From a virus, in the IMG/VR virus record IMGVR_UViG_3300046000_006439, positions 1 through 38,394 of that record: DNA of 38,394 nt, one strand, 5' to 3'. The position numbers and the translations under genes are program-made. The first letter of the stretch is position 1, and the number at the start of each line of letters is the position of its first letter. Below are positions 29,319 through 36,071 of the stretch, one piece after another. Below the pieces are notes generated by a model that saw nothing but the letters and a program-made list of their open reading frames with translations, was not told the DNA's origin and did not search any database.

Positions 29319-30094
29319 TCAAAGGCCAAAGGATTTCAAGACGCGATTCCACCAACGCCCTTCTGCGTTAGCTTCGGTTTGCGGCCATCGCATGTCTGAT
29401 CCTGATTCGATGAGGAACTGATGGACGTATGCCCACCCGCGCTCTTGCGGTAAATGGTAGCGGATGAACTCTTCACTTTTGAGCGATGGGTTTGCCCTTG
29501 AAACGAGCGACACATAAGCCGCCGCGATGCAAGGGCGTGCTAGTTTTTTGAGCGTTGCTCGCTTGAGTTTTCGGAAGGTTTCGGAACGGCTCGCGTCTTT
29601 TGCGCGCTGCGAAAGATGTCGTAGAATAGTGACACCGCCATTGCCTGCTCGCTGTTCGCCACGTTGTCACGACTCCATGCGCGGATCTTCTCTTCGATGA
29701 TGAGCGCCCGCTCTTGAGCCGTGCGCCGAACCCATGCGCCATCCTCGTCGATGGTCATCGAGGGAATCGAGAGCCATTCACGCGGATCGTGAGCGCAGAA
29801 CCAAATCACGCGCAGGGCATCCATGACCATCGACTGCGGAGTGCGGATGATTTCGTGAAGCTGCGGATCGCCCATGATTTCACGGTGACGCTGCCAGTCC
29901 CCTTCCCTGTCGATGGCGAAGGGCGCGAGTTGTTGAGACTTCCAGAAAAATGGAACGACTCCGAACGCTGCGTCAACGTCGCTCGCGTGACGGTCTGCGG
30001 CGGTTGTGTCGTCGTCCAGAATCATCACTGGCGCGCTGATGCCTTTGGATGTTCCATCTTCTTCAATCGTGAGGTTTTCTTCGTGTTCAATCAT
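29319..30094 (-). CDS. Tail assembly chaperone GT-type fusion by -1 frameshift
   Basis: Translation of the 184-aa G-like frame that slips -1 at A AAA AAC (29543-29549) continues for 74 codons to a TGA at 29319, giving a 258-aa fusion. The extension contains LVSRANPSLKSEEFIRYHLP and ends NRVLKSFGL. This follows the lambda G/GT logic, where a minority of long product with a shared N-terminus chaperones tape measure assembly. The short alternative GTG start in the -1 frame at 29513 is likely not used. The tape measure gene follows 19 bases later. Confidence 0.85.
29540..30094 (-). CDS. Tail assembly chaperone, G-like, 184 aa
   Basis: This is the unshifted product, ending at TAG immediately after the slippery heptamer. 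It is acidic at the N-terminus (IEHEENLTIEEDGTSKG) with a helical core (DPREWLSIPSM, SEQAMAVSLFYDIFRSAQ). The position between the tail tube and tape measure and the frameshift signal at its end identify it as the tail chaperone; sequence similarity alone would not. It overlaps its upstream gene by ATGA. Confidence 0.75.
   Translation of the reverse strand: MIEHEENLTIEEDGTSKGISAPVMILDDDTTAADRHASDVDAAFGVVPFFWKSQQLAPFAIDREGDWQRHREIMGDPQLHEIIRTPQSMVMDALRVIWFCAHDPREWLSIPSMTIDEDGAWVRRTAQERALIIEEKIRAWSRDNVANSEQAMAVSLFYDIFRSAQKTRAVPKPSENSSEQRSKN
29543..29549 (-). promoter_or_regulatory. Programmed -1 frameshift slippery heptamer
   Basis: A AAA AAC sits in the correct reading phase (TC[A AAA AAC] TAG) directly before the stop of the G-like frame. 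Six bases downstream is an inverted repeat GCCCTTG / CAAGGGC (29530-29536 and 29494-29500) with a 29-base loop, at the spacing expected for a stimulatory stem. All three parts of a bacterial -1 frameshift signal are present. Confidence 0.85.
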
Positions 30095-30894
30095 ACAATT
30101 CCAAGGTGTTTTTTCACGCGATCCATTGCCGCGCCTTTCGAGTTTGAGCTAACTAACGATGCGCGTCCGGTGCCGGGGGCGCGGATGAGTACAAGCGGTT
30201 TTTTGTTTTCCATCAAATCGCGGATGGCGTCACGGTTTGAAAGTCCCTGCATCATCCACAAAAGTGGATGTTCTGGCGTGTGTTCCGCGAGTCTGCCAGA
30301 GCGGTATGCTTGCGCGAGATCGGAAACCACTGGCGGCGGGAATCCGTAGCCGACTGCGGGAAAGCAAAAGAGCGCGTTCGGTGATTGGCCTTCGATGCGG
30401 AGAATAGGACAACCAAGGGCGGCGAGGCTTGCGGCGAGCTTGAGTGAGCGTGTGCCGAATGCTGCGGGCGCGGTTTTCGATGAGAGCGGCAGCGGCGATT
30501 TAACCAACGCCCATCGTTCCGCGCCTTTGACCTTCGCGAGAACGCATTCATCGCCCGTCTTTGCCCATTCTGCCAGCGTGTCAGCGGCTTTGCAGGCTCG
30601 CAAGACATCCAACGCGGGATGATGTGGATCAGCGTCTTGCAATGCTCCTGTGCGGATAAGGGAAAGCGTCGTGCGTGTGTTGTGAGACGGCAACGGATCG
30701 TCTGCCAGAGTCTCCGCGCCGATGGCTTGCCACGGGACGGAATCCATACCGAGCATGAGTGTTCGCCAGCCTCTGCCGCTGATCTTGTCCACGCTTACAT
30801 CGAGCCTGATGTCGATTCCTAAAACGGACAACGCCGCTCCTAGTTCTACGGACGTTGTGCGAGAGTAGGCCGGAGCGGCGTTGGTGGTCTTCAT
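30091..30894 (-). CDS. Unknown tail-region protein, 267 aa
   Basis: I do not recognise this protein. It is located between the tail tube candidate and the chaperone genes. Its N-terminal domain (TTSVELGAALSVLGIDIRLD) and the middle (LSSKTAPAAFGTRSLKLAAS) look globular, and a C-terminal helical tail (DLMENKKPLVLIRAPG onwards) is basic. I start at the ATG at 30894, 17 bases after the tube gene ends; a longer frame would overlap that gene. Ordinary tail modules seldom have an extra gene here. Confidence 0.6.
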   Translation of the reverse strand: MKTTNAAPAYSRTTSVELGAALSVLGIDIRLDVSVDKISGRGWRTLMLGMDSVPWQAIGAETLADDPLPSHNTRTTLSLIRTGALQDADPHHPALDVLRACKAADTLAEWAKTGDECVLAKVKGAERWALVKSPLPLSSKTAPAAFGTRSLKLAASLAALGCPILRIEGQSPNALFCFPAVGYGFPPPVVSDLAQAYRSGRLAEHTPEHPLLWMMQGLSNRDAIRDLMENKKPLVLIRAPGTGRASLVSSNSKGAAMDRVKKHLGIV

Positions 30895-30911
30895 GCTGGG
30901 AGTGCGGTTGT

Positions 30912-31307
30912 TTACGCGGTGACCACAAACGGAGCGTGGGTAATGTTGTATGAGGCTTTCACATCCTCGTCGAGTCCCCATGAATCCTCGACATCATCGA
31001 GCATCATGGTTCCGACGGCAGGATCAAAGCCGCGCCGCTCGGTGGCGTAGTTGGCGAGCGAGACAACGCGAGTTCCTGGGTGTTGGTCGCCAAGTCCGGC
31101 AGCGGTCACGATGAAGGCCGTGAACGAGATGGAAACCATCGCGTTAAAATACTCGCGGCGGCGAAGGTTGCCGTGGCGGTTTTTGCGGTCACGTGTTTCA
31201 CGCGATGCCTTGAATTTGAAGTCCTGAACGTCGAGATTACTCTCGTCTTGGATGTCGTTCAGCGTGTCGGCTGAGCCGTGAATGTTGACTGTGGATGGGG
31301 CGGCCAT
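30912..31307 (-). CDS. Candidate major tail/tube protein, 131 aa
   Basis: The order (after a tail-terminator-like gene, before chaperones and tape measure) is that of the major tail protein. The sequence suits it: VQDFKFKASRETRDRKNRHG, then a strand AMVSISFTAFIVTAAGLG, then VVSLANYATERRGFD and a C-terminal strand DVKASYNITHAPFVVTA. No other gene in the tail module is a better tube candidate. 131 aa is at the small end for tube proteins. The leader has CTAAC 17 bases before the ATG. Confidence 0.55.
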   Translation of the reverse strand: MAAPSTVNIHGSADTLNDIQDESNLDVQDFKFKASRETRDRKNRHGNLRRREYFNAMVSISFTAFIVTAAGLGDQHPGTRVVSLANYATERRGFDPAVGTMMLDDVEDSWGLDEDVKASYNITHAPFVVTA

Positions 31308-31340
31308 ATTTTAGAGCGTTAAATGTTAGGCGAGAGCCGA

Positions 31341-31829
31341 TTAAGACGATGCGCCGGAGACGTGACCGGGTGCGCGAAAGAAAATGGTGGTGCCGCTTTT
31401 CACGACTCCAACGACGGTCAAATACCATCCCGCTGTCAGGTCGGCAGACGGAGCAATGCCGCCGGCGGTTGCGGAGGAAAGGAGAATGTTGTTTGGGGTT
31501 AGGCCAGATGCGGCAATCACAAGGGCGGGGTCGTAGGTGACGATCACGACAGGTTGACCGGATGACGCGCTAGAAACTGCGATTCCGTCCACAACTCGCA
31601 AAGCGGCGGCACCATTGGCGTCGCTCAACTTGGCCTTGCCGATGCCGTTGCCATCGAGGTCGGCGGCGTCGAGATAGCAGAGTTGACCGGCTGCGATGGT
31701 TGCGCCTGCGGTGGCGTATTTGTAAACGGCGGACGAACTCGGCACGACTGCGGAGGCAATAACGGTGATGTCAGCGGCAAAGCCAAGCGTCGAGAGGGCG
31801 AGGAAAAGGACGAGTAGAAGGTGTTTCAT
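31341..31829 (-). CDS. Decoration-like protein with Sec signal peptide, 162 aa
   Basis: Residues 1-18 are a classic signal peptide (MKHLLLVLFLALSTLGFA, cleavage FA|AD). The mature part begins ADITVIASAVVPSSSAV, just as cytoplasmic phage decoration proteins of this kind usually begin after Met, and continues GATIAAGQLCYLDAADLDGN, then LRVVDGIAVSSASSGQPVVI and ATAGGIAPSADLTAGWYL. These are hallmarks of a phage capsid-decoration-like family. The export signal is the odd element: an ordinary capsid subunit would stay in the cytoplasm. Confidence 0.8.
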   Translation of the reverse strand: MKHLLLVLFLALSTLGFAADITVIASAVVPSSSAVYKYATAGATIAAGQLCYLDAADLDGNGIGKAKLSDANGAAALRVVDGIAVSSASSGQPVVIVTYDPALVIAASGLTPNNILLSSATAGGIAPSADLTAGWYLTVVGVVKSGTTIFFRAPGHVSGASS

Positions 31830-31853
31830 ATCAAAACGCGGAGGTTGTCAAAA

Positions 31854-32324
31854 TCACGATGCCGAGAGTTCATCCGTGCGGATGCCGATAACTATATCAG
31901 CGCGGCGAGCGCGGACGCCCTGCTTGTCGTCAATAGCTTGCGAGGCATCGCTCAAACGGTAGTGCCGCACGCTGTAACCGGTGCGGACTGCGAGCGTTTG
32001 CGCGGCGAGCCAGGTGAGAAATGCGGCTTTGTCAGCTAGAATGAATCGGAGGCTTGCAGCCCATGCGCTTTCGTCGCTGATGGTTGCGGTTGCTGCGGCA
32101 ACTTGCAACTCCACGCTAATGGTTAAATCCATCCGTTTGGGATGCGGGATGCCGACGCTAGACGTGACGAAAACAACGCGAGGAAATGCTTGCTCAACGA
32201 TGGTCGGACCAACGACGAACGGCAGCGCGGTGGAGTCTGGCAGGCTTAAATCAGCCCGGCGGGTGGTCGCGTAGTTGGCGATCAGTTGAGGAATCAGTGT
32301 TTCAGTGTTCGGCGGCAGCGGCAT
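31854..32324 (-). CDS. Tail terminator-like protein (gpU type), 156 aa
   Basis: The protein is of typical size for gpU-like terminators, with an N-terminal helix (NTETLIPQLIANYA), strands AFPRVVFVTSSVGIP and RMDLTISVELQVAAAT, a helix (DESAWAASLRFILADKAAFL) and a final strand ADIVIGIRTDELSA. Tail terminators cap the tail tube and connect it to the head. Position between the completion protein and tube gene agrees. The start lies 14 bases after a TTTTGACG word. Confidence 0.6.
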   Translation of the reverse strand: MPLPPNTETLIPQLIANYATTRRADLSLPDSTALPFVVGPTIVEQAFPRVVFVTSSVGIPHPKRMDLTISVELQVAAATATISDESAWAASLRFILADKAAFLTWLAAQTLAVRTGYSVRHYRLSDASQAIDDKQGVRARRADIVIGIRTDELSAS

Positions 32325-32346
32325 TTATTCGGCCGACGCGTCAAAA

Positions 32347-33171
32347 TCAGGCGGCATTGATCGCCTGTTGGAGCTTCTTTTCCAGCTTGCGCACAACAAA
32401 TGGCACCTGCCGCTCAATCGCGTTGATACGGTATGAAAGCGCGTAGTTCATGCGGCGTTGCATTTCGCTTGTGGCGTATGCTTCAAGATTCAAGCGGAAG
32501 AAATGCGACTTTGCACCGCGCTTGTCTGTGACGGTTGCGCCGGACGTGTTCTTTTGGTTCTTGATCCATGCAGGAACGCCTGGAATCTTGCCAAGTTTGA
32601 AACCTGCGGCTGTTGGAATCATGGATGCCAACATGCCGACTCGCTTCACTTTCGCGACTCGCCACTTCTTGAGCGCATCAGGATTTGAAACGGTGAAGGA
32701 TGGATATTTGCCAGCAACGCGGCCCGTGTTTGGCGCTCTGCGGACTTTCGCCTCTGCGCCTCCATCAAACGCCTTGGCTGGCGTTGCTGCCCATGCAATC
32801 AAACCCGGAACGCGAGCGGCGATGCTATTCATTCGCACGATGTCGCCTTTGAGTGATGCGGTGCGGTAGCCTTTCGCCATGTTGGCGTTGATCTTGGCTA
32901 TCTCCTGCCAAACCGTGAACGATGTTCGATAAACCTTCGCAATGTCGGCGGTGACTCGCTTAACGCCTTGGAGTTGCGCGGCCTTTCCCTTCGTTCCCTG
33001 CGATGACGGCGGCGTTATTTGAAGCAATCCAGGCGTTGATCCTCGCGAATTGCTCACAAGCAACCGCACGTTATCAGTCAGGAACTTGTCCAACTCCACA
33101 TCAGTCTTGCCGGGAAACGAACGAATTGCATCGTAGAGTTTATCGGTGTTGAAAACTGAAGTGACGGTCAT
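32347..33171 (-). CDS. Tail completion/minor tail protein (gpZ-like), 274 aa
   Basis: This basic protein sits where HK97-gp10/gpZ-like proteins lie, between the connector and tail-terminator genes. It carries long helical stretches (DAIRSFPGKTDVELDKFLTD at the start, ERQVPFVVRKLEKKLQQAIN at the end) and a central basic segment. It overlaps the connector by ATGA. The family call rests mainly on order and composition. Confidence 0.5.
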   Translation of the reverse strand: MTVTSVFNTDKLYDAIRSFPGKTDVELDKFLTDNVRLLVSNSRGSTPGLLQITPPSSQGTKGKAAQLQGVKRVTADIAKVYRTSFTVWQEIAKINANMAKGYRTASLKGDIVRMNSIAARVPGLIAWAATPAKAFDGGAEAKVRRAPNTGRVAGKYPSFTVSNPDALKKWRVAKVKRVGMLASMIPTAAGFKLGKIPGVPAWIKNQKNTSGATVTDKRGAKSHFFRLNLEAYATSEMQRRMNYALSYRINAIERQVPFVVRKLEKKLQQAINAA

Positions 33172-33491
33172 CGCGCAATCCTCAATCCAATTGTGATCGT
33201 AACGGAATCAGCGGCAGCGCGGGTGACGGTATAATCAACGCCATCAATCGTGACCGTCTTGTTTTGCAGCGTCTTTTGCGCTGGCTTTGTGATCGCTTTG
33301 AACTGCCCTTTGTTGCAAACGAGCGTTGCATTGACACCAATGATCATGCCGTCCATTTCCAAGTCGTGATCACCTTCAAACTCGTTTAGAATGCCGCTGT
33401 ATGCTTTGCCGTCCATCGTCCAAGTCGTAACGCCAAACATGGATTCGGCATCAGAAAAGCACTGGTCGTTGAAAGCGTCGAATTGGTTCAC
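33168..33491 (-). CDS. Head-tail connector candidate, 107 aa
   Basis: It starts with GTG at 33491, preceded by TTTTGACA rather than a Shine-Dalgarno. The short strand-rich sequence (AYSGILNEFEGDHDLEMDGM, TVTIDGVDYTVTRAAADSVT) resembles the FII-type head-tail joining proteins (about 110-120 aa) at this position after the coat gene. No direct signature is present. Confidence 0.5.
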   Translation of the reverse strand: MNQFDAFNDQCFSDAESMFGVTTWTMDGKAYSGILNEFEGDHDLEMDGMIIGVNATLVCNKGQFKAITKPAQKTLQNKTVTIDGVDYTVTRAAADSVTITIGLRIAR

Positions 33492-33506
33492 GAATGGCGC
33501 GAAATG

Positions 33507-33539
33507 TCAAAACAAAAGCGGCACCCTTTCGGATGCCGC
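33507..33539 (-). terminator. Intrinsic terminator/hairpin after the coat gene
   Basis: On the minus-strand transcript GCGGCAUCC and GGGUGCCGC pair (nine pairs including one G-U) around a GAAA tetraloop, followed by UUUUGUUUUGACA. It sits between the coat gene stop (33570) and the next gene, where a partial terminator would make coat mRNA more abundant than downstream messages. A tetraloop hairpin may also stabilise the coat message. Confidence 0.6.
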
Positions 33540-33569
33540 CCACTTCACACCACATGAAGAAACTGTTTG

Positions 33570-34745
33570 TTAGCCTAGAACGGTTGCGATCAACTCGGGC
33601 TTCCAGACCTTCGCCTGATAGTAGCAGACGATCTCCATCAGGTTCATTCCATAGCCCTTGTAGAGTGCCACCTCGAACACGAGGCCAGAATTCACGTCAG
33701 CGACGGTCATGCGGTCAGTTGCGGCGTCTCCGCCGTCTGGCATGGCTGGCGGGCGCATGGCAAGCTCGATGGCAGAGCGATGGCAAAGGATGTTGCCGGT
33801 GTAGCTTGCCGCGAGAGTGAGTGCGCGAGTGCTGGCTCCCGTGGCTTTCCGTAAGCCGCTCTTGTTGAGAACCAGCGTTGCGGCGGTGGATGCGTCGGCG
33901 ACTCCGGTCTTAACGATGTAAACGTTCGCGGTGTCGTTGGCGATGCTCAATGCGTCGCCCGCAACAATGGTTCCGGTGCCAACGGAGGCCGTGAGCGTGA
34001 TGCTTGTGTCGCCCACAATGAATCCGGCGGCAGCGCTGGTTGGAGAGCTGGCGAGAGTGCCTTTCGTGTGGCTCGCAACGCCCGCGCTCTGTTTGATCTG
34101 CACGCCGTCGATGTCGAGCAAGATGCCATTGCGGAGAGTGTCGGCGCTGCCGTTCTCGTTCACCTTGTAGATGTGCGAGAGCGTTTTCAGGTTGGTAGCC
34201 GCGCCAGTCGAGATGATCAGCGAGCGCTGGCCGTCGTTTGGAGCGCCGTTGTCGGTCAGGATTTGATTGGCCTGGGGAATCAGCGCGTGGCTGGACGCAA
34301 AAGGCGTGGTGCCAGCGGTGCCGACTGCGCGGCTCGATCCATTCTTGGCAACGGTGCCGACGTGCGATTCGATGGCGTTGACAATCTTACGGATTGCCTG
34401 CGCGAGCGTGTTCTTCACGAAGTTTTCACGGCCCACGGTGCTTTCAAGCTGGCGGACGGTTTCACCCTTGAGCGGGATGTTGACGCGAGCCACTTGGCCG
34501 AGGGTCATTTCTTCCAAGGTGGAAGTCATGTCATCACCAGCTGGAACGGTCATCGCTGGCGTGTGGTCGGTGTTGAGCGTTGGCTCGCCGCCGACAAAAG
34601 ACTTAACGGTGCCGCCGAGGGAAACGCCCTCGCTGCCAGAGTTGACGATGACGGAGGTGGCGAAGCCGACTGGCTCGCGAAGAACGATGTCGCGTGCCTG
34701 ATAAATGAGTTCAGTGAATCCAGTGAGGGTCTGAGAGTTTGCCAT
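33570..34745 (-). CDS. Major capsid protein, P22-like coat
   Basis: The 391-aa protein follows the P22 gp5-like pattern: an N-arm region (FTELIYQARDIVLREPVGFA), a long helix (VRQLESTVGRENFVKNTLAQ ... IRKIVNAIESHVG), then LRNGILLDIDGVQIKQSAGV, an inserted Ig/I-domain-like segment (about 240-305, TSITLTASVGTGTIVAGDAL, DTANVYIVKTG) and a C-terminal part ending in LMEIVCYYQAKVWKPELIAT. It should form the HK97-fold shell. It is the dominant virion product, and the leader has two overlapping CTAAC words seven bases before ATG. Confidence 0.8.
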   Translation of the reverse strand: MANSQTLTGFTELIYQARDIVLREPVGFATSVIVNSGSEGVSLGGTVKSFVGGEPTLNTDHTPAMTVPAGDDMTSTLEEMTLGQVARVNIPLKGETVRQLESTVGRENFVKNTLAQAIRKIVNAIESHVGTVAKNGSSRAVGTAGTTPFASSHALIPQANQILTDNGAPNDGQRSLIISTGAATNLKTLSHIYKVNENGSADTLRNGILLDIDGVQIKQSAGVASHTKGTLASSPTSAAAGFIVGDTSITLTASVGTGTIVAGDALSIANDTANVYIVKTGVADASTAATLVLNKSGLRKATGASTRALTLAASYTGNILCHRSAIELAMRPPAMPDGGDAATDRMTVADVNSGLVFEVALYKGYGMNLMEIVCYYQAKVWKPELIATVLG

Positions 34746-34791
34746 ATATTTGGTTAGTTAGGGGATTGTTGGTGTTGCAACTGTTGCAGTT

Positions 34792-35211
34792 TTAGTCGGT
34801 GACTTTGCCACCTGAGGAAATGAATGCTCCGCGTGCGGAGTGGTCGAGTTTATCGAAATCGGCGCGGGCGAGCGTTTGATCTCCGCCTTCCTTGGCCTGC
34901 GGATCACGCTTGATTGGATCAACGCCAGCGGATGCGAGGCGTTCAAGCACTTGAGCCTCAACAGCAGCCTCAGCGGCAACTGCGCGAGCGTCGGCGGCGA
35001 TGGTTGCGGCTTCAGCAGCAGCAAGCGCGGTGGCGTTTTCTGCAACGGTTGCATTCAGAGCGTCGAGCGATGCGGACAATTCGGCGTTGATGATTGTTGC
35101 GCTGGCAAGCTCAGCCTGCGCCTCTTGCAGCACAGCAGCAGCTGAAGCGCCGGACGTTTGAGCGTCGAGAAGCGCGGCTTTCAGATTGGCGATTTCTTTG
35201 GATTGAAACAT
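34792..35211 (-). CDS. Scaffold candidate, coiled coil, 139 aa
   Basis: Residues about 5-95 are almost pure Ala/Glu/Leu coiled coil (ANLKAALLDAQTSGASAAAV through ATALAAAEAATIAADARAVA), the composition of phage scaffolds. The C-terminus (LARADFDKLDHSARGAFISS, GGKVTD) is a short motif found in many small phage head proteins near the coat gene. Its place between protease and coat supports a scaffold or assembly role. Confidence 0.65.
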   Translation of the reverse strand: MFQSKEIANLKAALLDAQTSGASAAAVLQEAQAELASATIINAELSASLDALNATVAENATALAAAEAATIAADARAVAAEAAVEAQVLERLASAGVDPIKRDPQAKEGGDQTLARADFDKLDHSARGAFISSGGKVTD

Positions 35212-35243
35212 GATGTTGATTAGGTTTGGGTTGTCAAAATTGG

Positions 35244-36071
35244 TTACTGCATCAGCAGTTTGGTGACGTATTCGTCGAGCGTTTCGCCGGTGAGTTCATC
35301 CACAAGTCCGAGCGCGAAACCTTCCGATGCGTCGAACCATTGGCCCTGCATCGTGGAATCTTCGACTTGCGGGCGGCGCTCATTCACTGCGGCCTTGAAG
35401 TTGGTATAGAGGCTATCGACTTTCGTTTGCAGCATGGCGCGCTCATCGTCTGCCAGCGGCTTGTAATCTGCGCCAACGGTCTTCCACTTGCCGCCTTGCA
35501 TTACATTCACCTTCACGCCCTGCGCGTCGAGTCTGCGGCTTTGGTCGATCATCGCGAGGTAAACGCCGATGCTGCCGACGATGGCAGATGGAGCGGCGGC
35601 GATGTGATCACATGCGGAGGCGAGGTAATAGCCCGCCGAACAAGCCTGCGTATTCACGAACGCGTGAACCTCTTTCGCTTCACAGAGTGCGAGGATGCGA
35701 GAATACGTTTCAGCAACGCCCACAACGCTGCCGCCTGGACTCGCGATATCGAGCACGATCTTCTCAGCACTTGAATGCAGAGCGAGAGCGAGAGCAGAAT
35801 CAACGTCGCACAAATCAACGCCTCCATAGCAATCCATTTCCATGGAGCCGATTCGCTTATCAATCGCGCCGTCGATCTTGATAACCACGACGTTGCCTAT
35901 TTGCTCATAAATGTTGGACACTCGGTTAGACGGTTCTTTTGGCACCATCGCGGGCATAACGTCCGACTCCATGCGCGCCAGTAATGCCGACTCAAAACTT
36001 GCCCGCGTTGGAGCGTGAAGCATCAATGGCTGGCAGAAGAGTTTGGCGAAAAGGTGCGGGTAGGACTTCAT
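35244..36071 (-). CDS. Head maturation protease, S49 (gpC/SppA-like)
   Basis: The S49 signature is clear: IVLDIASPGGSVVG (residues 105-118), the catalytic Ser145 in TQACSAGYYLASACDHIAAA, the GSIGVY motif (166-171) and a Lys pair in QGGKWKTVGADYKPL with K197 at the 52-residue spacing from Ser145 typical of SppA enzymes. Length 275 aa matches the protease domain of lambda gpC. It processes the head during maturation. The start overlaps the portal stop by ATGA. Confidence 0.9.
   Translation of the reverse strand: MKSYPHLFAKLFCQPLMLHAPTRASFESALLARMESDVMPAMVPKEPSNRVSNIYEQIGNVVVIKIDGAIDKRIGSMEMDCYGGVDLCDVDSALALALHSSAEKIVLDIASPGGSVVGVAETYSRILALCEAKEVHAFVNTQACSAGYYLASACDHIAAAPSAIVGSIGVYLAMIDQSRRLDAQGVKVNVMQGGKWKTVGADYKPLADDERAMLQTKVDSLYTNFKAAVNERRPQVEDSTMQGQWFDASEGFALGLVDELTGETLDEYVTKLLMQ

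Noticed and set aside
33494-33820. Plus-strand ORF near the coat gene with a CACCACATG start
   Set aside because: It runs antisense through the coat 3' end and the terminator hairpin and has no protein-like features.
3755-34761. CTAAC as a Shine-Dalgarno replacement
   Set aside because: Distance to ATG varies from 1 to 21 bases, and AGGAGG sites are used elsewhere in the same genome, so a simple ribosome-binding role is not supported.
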